DNA of 26,015 nt, from the NCBI GenBank assembly GCA_964510225.1, contig CAZEAN010000078.1:1-26015 (forward strand), read 5' to 3'. Position 1 is the first letter of the stretch. Each line of letters begins with the position of its first letter. This document shows positions 14,105 through 22,152 of the stretch, one piece after another. A program made the position numbers and the translations under genes. This stretch comes from CAZEAN01 sp964510225 (GTDB taxonomy: Bacteria > Planctomycetota > Planctomycetia > Isosphaerales > Isosphaeraceae). The notes under the pieces are model-generated. The model made no database searches and had not been told where the DNA came from. It saw only the letters and a list, made by a program, of their open reading frames with translations.

Positions 14105-15529
14105 TTAATCCTCTGCCCTAAGAACGATCGGGATCTCGATGTCCTGTCGGAGGTAGAGACAGACTCCGCCAACATCCTCACAGACGTAATAGAGAGCGTA
14201 GGACGGGATCGTGATTGTTCCGGTCGGGGTGTTCTGAGGAGTCTGGATCTCGAAATCGATCCGGCGGACTTCCTGCGTTTCTGGCATGAGCCCTTGGGGG
14301 GCTTCAAGAAGCTTTGCGGAGATCTCCCAATCCTCGGGCGTACCGACCCAGAGGCGGAGCGGCTCTGACTCGTTATTCCAGTGTGCTTTCAACTCATCAG
14401 AGGGTCGGAACGTGACATGGACGCGGGCAGACTCACCAGGAGCGATTGTCGCTGGAACGACGGCGGCTTCAGTGGCGATCAACCGACGTTCGTCACGATA
14501 GATCCGACCACCGGGGTCCGGTTCGGGAACGGCTTCTTGGCTCGGATGAGACTCAAATCGCCGCGTGGGTGAAGCAAGTTCTGCGCCGTAGGGTTTGATA
14601 ACAAGCGAGACGGGCTTTTCACCCCGTTGCTTGATCTCCGCGATTGCCTGATCAACCCAATCGTAAAAGGGGTAGGGTTTGATCAACCTCGGGCCATATT
14701 GCTGAATCCGACGACGCCAGATGTACTGGTTGGGATCGATCGCCAACGCCTCGCCCCATCTCTGGACGGCTTGCTGAAAGTCGCCGTCACTTCGGTAAGA
14801 CGACTCATAACGGCGACGGAGCGCGACACCGAGTCGGAACCGGGCATCGCCGTCCTCTGGGTCCAGTTCAACAGCGTGTTGATAAGCCTGGATCGCTTCA
14901 TTGAGGTTGTCGTCGGTTCCCCAGAGGATCAATCCATCACCGAGGGCTCGCCAGGCGAGAAGGGTGTTTTCCGAGGTCGCAGCCTTCCGGAGGTCGTCCA
15001 GATTGGGGACGCCAGGTGCCGGCGTTATTGGCTCGGGAGCGTCGTCGTCGAACTCTTTGTTCAGAAACTCCGATTCGAAGTCTTGGACCGTTGGGCCCGT
15101 GCCCCGGACGATCCCATGCTCGTCGATGGCGACAAAGAGCGGTACCGCTTCTGACTCCATGACGTTGATTGGATCGTGAAGAATCGGCCAGTCGAACCCC
15201 TTCCACTGAGCGAAGAGTTGACAACGATCAGCGTGCTGCTCTTGAATCAAGCCGAGCAAGACCAGTTGCCCGTCTTCAACCCATTGCTTGGTCGCTTCGT
15301 GCCAGACCGGCACGTGTCGTCGGCAGCCAGCTCACCACGAGGCAAACTGGACCAAGAGAATTTTTTTTCCCCTAAAATCTGACAGGCTCAGCGGACGCTC
15401 ATCGTCAATCGTCGGAAGTGTGAAGTCGGGATGTCGGTGCCCGACTTCGGGGCGATAATCCTCAGCGCTGGCGGTCTGAGCACCCAGGAGACTGGTAGCA
15501 AGAATGGGCAGGATCCGAGCAAATCTCAT
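14105..15529 (-). CDS. Selenocysteine-containing redoxin (UxxC) with TPR and DsbD-N-like domains
   Basis: This is one 474-residue reading frame if the in-frame UGA at 15332-15334 is read as Sec66. Order: signal peptide (MRFARILPILATSLLGAQTASA); a TlpA/AhpC-like redoxin (about 25-150) with PDFTLPTIDDERPLSLSDFRG, then LVQFASW-Sec-AGC-RRHVPVW and a cis-Pro loop VPLFVAID; two or three TPR-like helices (about 190-290); and a C-terminal DsbD-N-like beta domain with YYVCEDVGGVCLYL (Cys450, Cys457). Related proteins have Cys at the UGA position (WCxxC). A SECIS-like hairpin follows the UGA. The preferred reading is a periplasmic thiol/selenol oxidoreductase. Alternatives are a nonsense mutation (pseudogene) or a sequencing error. 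Gene callers would split it into 15332-15529 and 14105-15313 (GTG start). SelA/B/C/D are not in the window. Confidence 0.8.
15298..15334 (-). promoter_or_regulatory. Bacterial SECIS element with Sec UGA codon
   Basis: The UGA is at 15334-15332. Twenty-three nucleotides later comes a hairpin on the mRNA: CGUGCC (15314-15309), loop GGUCU (15308-15304), GGCACG (15303-15298). This is a perfect 6-bp stem with a 5-nt loop starting GG. Known bacterial SECIS rules ask for a stem-loop right after the UGA, an apical loop about 16-37 nt away and a G in the first two loop bases; all are met. The GGUCU loop equals the SelB-contacting loop of the E. coli fdhF SECIS. A lower stem GCUGG with CC(A)AGC is possible. 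Confidence 0.75.
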
Positions 15530-15755
15530 GAGTATTGCTCTCGTTTCGTTGGGTATTGATTGACGTCACCGACTCAATAGTACGGCTTCTTCAAGAGTAC
15601 CGCAAACGTGGATCGGAGCCCTTAGCGGTCCCAGATGTGATGTGTTGTTTGAGGAAGGGGTGACGCTCCGGCCATTTTTTGGGTTACACTAGGTATATTT
15701 CCATGACACAATCCACCACACTAGAGGCTCCTTTCTTCTCTGGAGAACTCCAACC

Positions 15756-16226
15756 ATGGCAACTACTTCCGAACCCGGCCCCAACAAGACCGCTTTTGTC
15801 CGTGAACTGCTCGAGTCCAACCCTAAAGCCAACGTCAAGGTCGTCAATGAGGCTTGGGGTGCTGCAGGTCACGAAGGGACAGTGAGCGAAACGCTGGTGC
15901 AGCGACTTCGGTCGAAACTCGGCCTAACCGGAAACATCCGCCCCGGCGGCTCGAAGAGTTCAAACTCGCGAAAGCGATCGAAACCGAAGAAAGCCAAGAC
16001 ACCAGTCACGGCTGCTTCGACGGAGAGCACAGCGACTAAGCCTGCGCTCGAAACGCCCATGTCTCGTCCAGCTCCGATCAAGGCAAAGCGACCGGAGATC
16101 GTTGGAGACCTTGAGGCTGAGTTCGATCGCTTGCTCTACCGAGTCATGGAGCACGGCGAGCTTCCCGAAATCGAAGAATCACTCCGACAAGCACGACGAC
16201 ACTTGATCATCAAGCTCGGCTCGTGA
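15756..16226 (+). CDS. Unknown basic protein with planctomycete N-terminal module
   Basis: This is a 156-residue soluble protein. Residues about 10-60 (KTAFVRELLESNPKANVKV, NEAWGAAGHEGTVSETLVQR, LRSKLGLTGN) form a compact three-helix module that I recall from many uncharacterised planctomycete proteins. A linker rich in Ser, Lys, Arg and Pro (about 60-110, with SKSSNSRKRSKPKKAK) follows, then a C-terminal helical part (EAEFDRLLYRVMEHGELPEI, then a basic RQARRHLIIKLGS end). The basic linker suggests nucleic-acid binding, but there is no recognised catalytic motif and I assign no function. The ATG at 15756 has GGAG 10 nt upstream. A TATATT at 15694-15699 may be a -10 element. A clear terminator follows the stop, so the gene is probably transcribed alone. 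Confidence 0.82.
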   Translation: MATTSEPGPNKTAFVRELLESNPKANVKVVNEAWGAAGHEGTVSETLVQRLRSKLGLTGNIRPGGSKSSNSRKRSKPKKAKTPVTAASTESTATKPALETPMSRPAPIKAKRPEIVGDLEAEFDRLLYRVMEHGELPEIEESLRQARRHLIIKLGS

Positions 16227-16271
16227 TTGATACGCTCTGTGACCAATCAGAGTAATTGGCTCCTGTTTGAT

Positions 16272-16317
16272 CGATACCGGGATCCCTTAAGACCTGGTAT
16301 CGGTTTGGTCTTTCTTT
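16272..16317 (+). terminator. Intrinsic terminator of the 156-residue protein gene
   Basis: CGATACCGGG (16272-16281) pairs with CCTGGTATCG (16293-16302), 10 bp with one G-T pair and an 11-nt loop. It is followed by the T-rich GTTTGGTCTTTCTTT. It lies 46 nt after the stop codon. It also shows that the reading frame open from 16227 is not coding until a later start. Confidence 0.75.
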
Positions 16318-16526
16318 CAACGAGAGGACCTGGAGAAAACTACCAGACGACTGTTGGAACGAATTTTCTGCTGGCTATGATGAATAAAGAGGTTGCTCCG
16401 GTCGCAACGCCTCGGGAGGCCAATCGATTCGTTCCCTCAGAATCCTCGGCTCCTCCCCAGCGAGTCTTGGAACCGCTTGGTTCGGTCGCGTTACGTGGGT
16501 TGAGAGGGAGTCGGAGTTCTTTTCGG

Positions 16527-16895
16527 ATGGCAAAGAACGTACTTGGCGATGATCTGCTCGAATGCAGCCGAGATCCGCTGACCGGTTACTTTCGAGATGG
16601 TTGCTGCCACACCGGGGCCAACGATCTCGGGATTCATGTGATCTGTGCTCGTGTCACTTCCGAGTTCCTTCGGTTCACTAAAGAGCAAGGGAACGATCTG
16701 TCGACGCCAATTCGTTCCTTTGGGTTCTCTGGGTTGAAGCCGGGCGACCAATGGTGCCTCTGCGCCTCACGATGGAAAGAAGCACTCGACGCTGGTGTTG
16801 CCCCTCCGGTGGTCCTCGAAGCCACGCATATCTCCGCACTCGAATATGTCGCGCTCGAAGAACTCAAGGCTCATGCGGTCGACGCCGACAATTAA
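16527..16895 (+). CDS. DUF2237 family protein
   Basis: This is a 122-residue cytoplasmic protein matching the DUF2237 family over its full length: MAKNVLGDDLLECSRDPLT, YFRDGCCHTGANDLGIHVIC, FTKEQGNDLSTP, FGFSGLKPGDQWCLCASRW and EALDAGVAPPVVLEATH. The conserved cysteines (DGCC, VIC and WCLC) are present and could bind a metal or take part in redox chemistry; the family has no known function. The reading frame is open back to 16227, but that stretch contains the terminator of the previous gene. I therefore chose the ATG at 16527, which gives the usual family length and has GGAG 10 nt upstream. ATG 16377 and 16380 are the other options. It is probably its own transcription unit. Confidence 0.9.
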   Translation: MAKNVLGDDLLECSRDPLTGYFRDGCCHTGANDLGIHVICARVTSEFLRFTKEQGNDLSTPIRSFGFSGLKPGDQWCLCASRWKEALDAGVAPPVVLEATHISALEYVALEELKAHAVDADN

Positions 16896-16907
16896 TTTAG
16901 GGTTTCT

Positions 16908-16957
16908 TTGACCTTCGGTGTCGAAGATGTCTCGACCTGCGATTGCTCAGAAGTCAA
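16908..16957 (+). terminator. Nested hairpin after the DUF2237 gene
   Basis: TTGAC-c-TTC (16908-16916) pairs with GAAGTCAA (16950-16957). Inside, GTCGA (16920-16924) pairs with TCGAC (16932-16936). It begins 13 nt after the DUF2237 stop. No U-run follows, so its role as a terminator is tentative; it could also be part of the leader of the next gene. Confidence 0.35.
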
Positions 16958-17032
16958 CTTAAGGCTAGGATGCCTCCCCCTCTGAGACCTGATCAGTGAC
17001 CACGTCTGCGTTGGTTTGTTGGTCGGTTTCCG

Positions 17033-20000
17033 ATGGTGCGATTCTACGGATGGAATAATCGTGTCGAGCGTGCCGACCTTGGCAACGGACCACGCTTTAT
17101 GACCCGAGCGTCGACAAATCGATCCCGATGGAACCGTCGAGCGACGCTCCTTCTGCTGCTCCTGGTTGCCTTGCTCCTCCGGCTCCTTGCAGTCGGCGCG
17201 GTGCAACTGTACACCAGGCAACAGGGGGAGATTGGTCTGTTTGGCGATACCCAGCTCTACTGGTCGTTGGCGGAAACGATCCGTGAGGGGCTCCCGTTCG
17301 AGGTCAAGCAGTGGGGTGTCCCTCATCGGGCCTTGCGAACGCCCGGTTATCCTGCTTTCCTTGCGGCCTGCCAGCTCCTCTTCGGGGAGGACAACTCCTT
17401 TGCGATCCGGGTCGTGCAGGCCGTCCTCGGCACCTTGAGCGTGGCGATTGTGTTCGGCCTCGCAATCACGATTGGAACGCGTTCCAAACAACTCGAGCCG
17501 AGCAGAACGCGGACCATAGCGATTGTCGCCGCTGCGATCGCCGCCGTCGAACCTTACACGATTGGCCTCTCTGCGCTGTTGCTCTCCGAGGCACTCTTCG
17601 TCCCGCTGATGTTGCTCTCACTCTGGGGCTTGGCATTTCTCTGGCGACCGGGACCACTTCGATCGTCAGAGCGATCTGACGATCCAACGACGTCGACCGG
17701 GACCGCCAGCTCGATTGTCGTCGCACTCTTGACGGGATTCGCTATTGGTCTTGCTCTCTTGGTTCGGTCCTCCTGGGGACTGTTTATTCCGGTAGCGCTG
17801 TTGGGCTGGTTGATCTTTGAACGGACCAAACGAGCGGTGCTTCTGGCGGGTGTGGTCAGTCTCACGGTCGCGTTGACAATGAGCTTTTGGTGGATCCGGA
17901 ACGCTCAGGTTTTCGAAGGGCGCTTTGTACCGACGGCACTCTGGGTTGGGGCAAGTCTCTACGATGGACTTGGTCCGGAAGCCGATGGTTCCAGCGACAT
18001 GACCTTCCTCGATGATCCTTCCATTCGGAAGTTGGGCGAGGTCGAACAGGATCAGTACTTGCGGGAAGAGGCGATCAGAGCATCTCGGGCCCGTCCGATG
18101 CAAGCGCAATGGGAGCTCGTGCTTAGCAAAGTAGTCCGGTATTGGAGCCCTTGGCCGAACGCTGGTGAACTCCGTGCGCCAGGCGTCACGCCTCTAAGCG
18201 CCTCGGCAACCTTGCCTGTCTTCGGGCTCCTGGTGATCGGAATCTGGTGCTTTCGACACAATCCGTCGGCGATTATTTTGCTCCTCGGATCCCTCTTCTA
18301 TTTCTTCGTCCTACACCTTGTCTTTGTGAGTTCCATTCGGTACCGACTTCCGGGGATGGTGCCCGCCTTGATTGTCGCTGCGGGAGGGATGGTTCGGTTG
18401 GTCGGTGGGCGTTCTGGGGGTGGTGATCGAGAAGCCCGGAAACTGGCGGTCTGGTCTGTGATCTTACCGATTACGGTGTTTGTTGGGGGAGCATGGTCGG
18501 CGTTTGGGCATGTTGCTGACGGGGGCGAGGTAGCCGAGTTGCTCGAACGAGAAGCGGTCCGTTTGCTCCCGGACTCCACTCTCGAAATCGGTCGGCTTCA
18601 GCTCCGTCCATTCGAAGGGATCGCCACGCTCGAACAGAGTCGGATCCGGCAGGAGATTGAAGGATTCTCTCGACCAACGCTTGAAGTCGCCTGGCTCCGG
18701 GTCCAGTTTGATGTTTGGGAACTCCTTCATGGGAAGTTCATGCCCCGGAAGGTGACCGTGGCCCAACCGACGTTTCGACTCACTCGACGTCCCGACGGTT
18801 CCTGGAACCTTCAGGGCCTTCTTGCGGATCCCTGGCCACTACCTCCACCAGATCGCCCGCCCGAAGTTCAGATCAAGGCTGGCAAACTTCTCTTGGTCGA
18901 ACCCGACAACACCATTGCGGTCTTGCGCGACCTTCGACTCCAGATGGAGCCGATTTCGAGCAATGAACTACAGTTCAAAGGGACAGCACTGGGGGATGGC
19001 CACCAGCGATTAGAGCTCATCGGGACTTGGAACATGAAGACCGGTGTTTTGCTCTTCAACGAGAGTGAATTGAATCGTCTTGAGTTAGGTGCGTCATTTG
19101 CGGATCGACTCCCAGAGCCCTGGAAGCAAACCTATGGAGAGATCGGTCTCAAGAGCGGTAATCTCGACTTAGTGGTCCACCGGCTCCGACTCGATCTCAA
19201 CGATCCAGGAAGTTGGCTCGACGACCACTCGATCGAACTCTGGTTGCGGTCGGGGAACTGGGCTTGCGATCGCCTTCCATTTCGGCTTAGTGAGGTTGAG
19301 TTTCATGGATTGTTGACGAATGGTCTTTTCCAGATCGATCGGGCTTCCGCGTCTCACGGCCGGACGATTGCGCGGGTTCGGGGTTCAGTTGACGCACTCA
19401 ATTCGGAAGAGGGCCCACTTGATCTCCAGATCGACGTGACCGACCTCGAGTTTGAGCCTCGGTTACGGAAGAAGCTCACACCAGATCTGGAAGAGCTTTG
19501 GGCACGGTTCCAACCAACAGGAAGGACCCATGCCTATCTTCATCTCGTCCGGACGAAGCCGGGTGCACCGATGGGGGTTGGTCTCACCCTCGACCTTCAA
19601 GATGTCGGGATTCGATACGAGGATTGCCAGTATCCGCTTGAGCACATTAGTGGGCCGATCCACTGGGCATCAAATCGCGTCGAGATCCCCCAAGAACCTG
19701 GGCTCCAAACCCTGATTGGAAATCGCCCCGCAAAGTGTTGGGGAACAATCGAGAATCCGGGAACCGAAGCGCACGTTGAGCTTCATTTTGAGATCGGGGC
19801 CTTACCGATCGACCAGACACTCTTGAATGCGCTTGATCCCGAAGTTCGTACCGTCCTTGACCAGTTTGGGCCGACCGGGACGGTTCAAGTGGTGGACGCC
19901 CGACTCATTCGTGAACCGCCCCCCGTTGGTTCGACCATGGAGCAAGTCCAACTTTTTGCGGATCTGGCTCTCGGGGCTCCCTCGGATGCTGGGGGCTTTT

Positions 20001-21631
20001 CCTTCCGATGGATTGGCTTGCCCTACCGGGTTTCCAATGTAACCGGGCGACTGATCATCGAACCAACGGCCTGGGAGTTCCGAGACGTCTCAGGAAGTAA
20101 TGGGAGAGCGCGGATCTTCGGAAATGGTCGCGTGGAGCACCGTGGAGGAGATGATTACAAGACCCTTCTTACCATCTCAGCACGCGACCTTCCGTTCGAC
20201 GATCAGCTCAAGGATGCGCTTCCACCTGAGTGGGAGACAACCTGGAAACTGCTTGATCCCCGTGGCAAAGCATCCCTTGATGCTGAAGTCGACGTCGATG
20301 GTCCGACCGAGAACATTGTGCTCCAGGTCCGCCCTGATCCGGGGACCTCAGTCCGACTCCAGTTCACACCGACCTCGACAGTTCCGGGAGTTGATCCAAA
20401 GCCACTTGCTCTTCCCGCGATGGAGGAAATCGGCGGTAATTTCATTTACGACGACGGCCTTCTCTTGATGGAGGATGTCAGCTTTAGTTTCCGGGACTCC
20501 CCGGTGCGGTTTCCGGTCGGATCAGTACTCTTGGAAGAGGGAGGCCGGTTCCAGCTTGGGATCCGTAATCTCCGGGTTGAAAACTTCCGGATCGATGCTG
20601 CACTCCGGCGTCTGATGTCTACCGAGATGGCTGCCATTGCGCGGATGCTTGACGAAGGACGACCGATTCCGGCGATGAGCGGTGACCTCGGTGTCGGCTG
20701 GTCGGGATTTGTGGATGATCCAGCCTGGGTGGCCTGGAGTAATGGTTTAGTGGTCCTTGACGGCCAGACAATTCGGACCGAAATTCCGCTCGAAGGGGTC
20801 CAGGGTCGCTTCAGAGATTTTGCAGGACTTTATGACGGCAGGACGGTTGAACTCAACGGACTGATCGATCTCGATAGTCTGACGATCGCCGGCCAACAGA
20901 TCACGAAGCTCCGGGCGCCTCTGGTGATCGATCGTGAGAGGGCTCGCCTCGACAACATCAAAGGGAATCTCCTCGGTGGTCGACTAACGGGGAATGCCTG
21001 GATGGGCTTGGACGCCGAACCGAAGTACGCTGCCTCACTTGCCATCGAACAGGCAGATCTGACTCGGTTCACTGCTGGGATTCCCGGCAAACAGGAATTC
21101 CGTGGCCTCCTCTACGGCGAGCTTTCACTCAGTGGTGCAGGAAGCGATCCGCGTTCGATCCGAGGACAAGGACGATTTATGATCGATCAAGGTGATCTCG
21201 GCGATCTACCCTCGGTCTTGCGGTTTGTGAAGTTTCTGAATACTCGCGATATCAACGCGTCTCGGGATGATACGGCGTTCGACTCAGCAGCCGTTTCTGT
21301 CCGGATCGAGGACGGTGAAGCAATTCTGGACCCGATCCGGCTAACCGGCGACGCGATCAGTCTCCAAGGTTCTGGGACGATGGATTTAAGTGGCCAGCTC
21401 GATCTTCATCTCCGACTCCTCTACGGACGTGATGGGCTCAAGATTCCTTTTGCGAGCGACATTGTTCAACGCGCCTCGGCACAGATACTCGACATCGAAG
21501 TGAAAGGCCCTGCTTCCTTTCCGCAATTCAACCCAGGGGTGCTTCCCGGGAGCCGTCGCGTAATCCAGAGCTTCGGTCAGAGTCTCTTCCCTCGTGCCGT
21601 GGCATCTCCTGAAGTTCGACTCCGACGTTAA
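17033..21631 (+). CDS. Fusion of GT-C membrane glycosyltransferase and AsmA-like protein
   Basis: This is a 1532-residue single frame. Residues about 36-460 are a polytopic GT-C (ArnT/PMT, GT39-like) glycosyltransferase: LFGDTQLYWSLAETIREG with Asp72 as likely catalytic residue, HRALRTPGYPAFLAA in the first loops, and a last membrane segment with SSIRYRLPGMVPALIVAAGG. A new membrane segment (471-489) then opens a large AsmA/TamB-like periplasmic part (about 490-1520), with EIGRLQLRPFEGIATLEQ at its start and an AsmA_2-type C-terminus (LDLHLRLLYGRDGLKI, DIEVKGPASFPQFNPGVLPG). AsmA-like proteins bridge the envelope and are linked to lipid transport. The fusion suggests glycan assembly joined to lipid traffic. 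ATG 17099 (residue 23) is an equally good start. ATG 18389 could start the AsmA part alone, but its GGGAGGG is too close. Confidence 0.82.
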   Translation: MVRFYGWNNRVERADLGNGPRFMTRASTNRSRWNRRATLLLLLLVALLLRLLAVGAVQLYTRQQGEIGLFGDTQLYWSLAETIREGLPFEVKQWGVPHRALRTPGYPAFLAACQLLFGEDNSFAIRVVQAVLGTLSVAIVFGLAITIGTRSKQLEPSRTRTIAIVAAAIAAVEPYTIGLSALLLSEALFVPLMLLSLWGLAFLWRPGPLRSSERSDDPTTSTGTASSIVVALLTGFAIGLALLVRSSWGLFIPVALLGWLIFERTKRAVLLAGVVSLTVALTMSFWWIRNAQVFEGRFVPTALWVGASLYDGLGPEADGSSDMTFLDDPSIRKLGEVEQDQYLREEAIRASRARPMQAQWELVLSKVVRYWSPWPNAGELRAPGVTPLSASATLPVFGLLVIGIWCFRHNPSAIILLLGSLFYFFVLHLVFVSSIRYRLPGMVPALIVAAGGMVRLVGGRSGGGDREARKLAVWSVILPITVFVGGAWSAFGHVADGGEVAELLEREAVRLLPDSTLEIGRLQLRPFEGIATLEQSRIRQEIEGFSRPTLEVAWLRVQFDVWELLHGKFMPRKVTVAQPTFRLTRRPDGSWNLQGLLADPWPLPPPDRPPEVQIKAGKLLLVEPDNTIAVLRDLRLQMEPISSNELQFKGTALGDGHQRLELIGTWNMKTGVLLFNESELNRLELGASFADRLPEPWKQTYGEIGLKSGNLDLVVHRLRLDLNDPGSWLDDHSIELWLRSGNWACDRLPFRLSEVEFHGLLTNGLFQIDRASASHGRTIARVRGSVDALNSEEGPLDLQIDVTDLEFEPRLRKKLTPDLEELWARFQPTGRTHAYLHLVRTKPGAPMGVGLTLDLQDVGIRYEDCQYPLEHISGPIHWASNRVEIPQEPGLQTLIGNRPAKCWGTIENPGTEAHVELHFEIGALPIDQTLLNALDPEVRTVLDQFGPTGTVQVVDARLIREPPPVGSTMEQVQLFADLALGAPSDAGGFSFRWIGLPYRVSNVTGRLIIEPTAWEFRDVSGSNGRARIFGNGRVEHRGGDDYKTLLTISARDLPFDDQLKDALPPEWETTWKLLDPRGKASLDAEVDVDGPTENIVLQVRPDPGTSVRLQFTPTSTVPGVDPKPLALPAMEEIGGNFIYDDGLLLMEDVSFSFRDSPVRFPVGSVLLEEGGRFQLGIRNLRVENFRIDAALRRLMSTEMAAIARMLDEGRPIPAMSGDLGVGWSGFVDDPAWVAWSNGLVVLDGQTIRTEIPLEGVQGRFRDFAGLYDGRTVELNGLIDLDSLTIAGQQITKLRAPLVIDRERARLDNIKGNLLGGRLTGNAWMGLDAEPKYAASLAIEQADLTRFTAGIPGKQEFRGLLYGELSLSGAGSDPRSIRGQGRFMIDQGDLGDLPSVLRFVKFLNTRDINASRDDTAFDSAAVSVRIEDGEAILDPIRLTGDAISLQGSGTMDLSGQLDLHLRLLYGRDGLKIPFASDIVQRASAQILDIEVKGPASFPQFNPGVLPGSRRVIQSFGQSLFPRAVASPEVRLRR

Positions 21632-21706
21632 GCATGATTCATTATTCATTGGGTGGAGCCAGAGAAGTCAACGCGACGCCACTGAAGCTGGTTACCAACA
21701 AGCAGA

Positions 21707-22123
21707 CTACCCGAGAACAGTGACAGTAACGGATCGACGGTGGCCCTGGGCACGGTGCTCCCAGAGAAAAAGGCCTTGCCAGGTACCGAGGTCACAGCGC
21801 CGTCGAGCAACCGGGATCATCAAGGAACTCTGAGTGAGAATCGTCCGGATGTGGGCTGGCATGTCGTCGGGCCCCTCGAGAGTATGTTCGAAGAGGGGAT
21901 CGCCGTCTGGGACGAGCCGAGCCGCGTAACGCTCAAGGTCAGAACGGACGCTAGGATCAGCATTTTCACAGATGATGAGCGACGCACTGGTGTGGTGGAG
22001 GAAGACAGAGCAGAGACCGGTCTCAACTCCCGTGCTTCTGACGACCTGCTGGACCTCCGAAGTGATCTCGATGGTCCCTCGACCTTGAGTCTTGATCTCG
22101 AACTTTTCGGAATGAACGGTCAT
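21707..22123 (-). CDS. yjbQ: YjbQ/UPF0047 family protein
   Basis: This 138-residue cytoplasmic protein matches the UPF0047/YjbQ family over its full length: TGLCSVFLHHTSASLIICEN followed by ADPSVRSDLERY, then PDDMPAHIRTILTQSSLMIPV and a closing LGTWQGLFLWEHRAQGHRRSV. The conserved His-His of HHTSAS and the ENADP acidic pair are present. Members form trimers, and E. coli YjbQ has been reported to have thiamine-phosphate synthase side activity; the main function is unsettled. The ATG at 22123 has no clear ribosome-binding site, but nadK ends 29 nt upstream, so the two are likely co-transcribed. The convergent AsmA-fusion gene ends 75 nt away and I see no good terminator in between. Confidence 0.92.
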   Translation of the reverse strand: MTVHSEKFEIKTQGRGTIEITSEVQQVVRSTGVETGLCSVFLHHTSASLIICENADPSVRSDLERYAARLVPDGDPLFEHTLEGPDDMPAHIRTILTQSSLMIPVARRRCDLGTWQGLFLWEHRAQGHRRSVTVTVLG

Positions 22124-22152
22124 GACGTTGCTAGCTCGTGAACCTTGAAGTG

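Noticed and set aside
15359..15370. The run of eight A (minus strand) near the UGA as a frameshift or sequencing-error site.
   Set aside because: Redoxin sequence is in the same frame before and after the run, so no base is missing or extra there.
15332..15529. A 65-residue protein ending at the UGA, with a separate 402-residue gene after it.
   Set aside because: The two parts are in the same frame, split exactly at the active-site residue, and a SECIS-like hairpin follows. One Sec-containing gene is simpler than two genes or a decayed one.
16227..16526. N-terminal extension of the DUF2237 protein.
   Set aside because: The stretch contains an intrinsic terminator with a T-rich tail, and the family motif begins right at the ATG at 16527.
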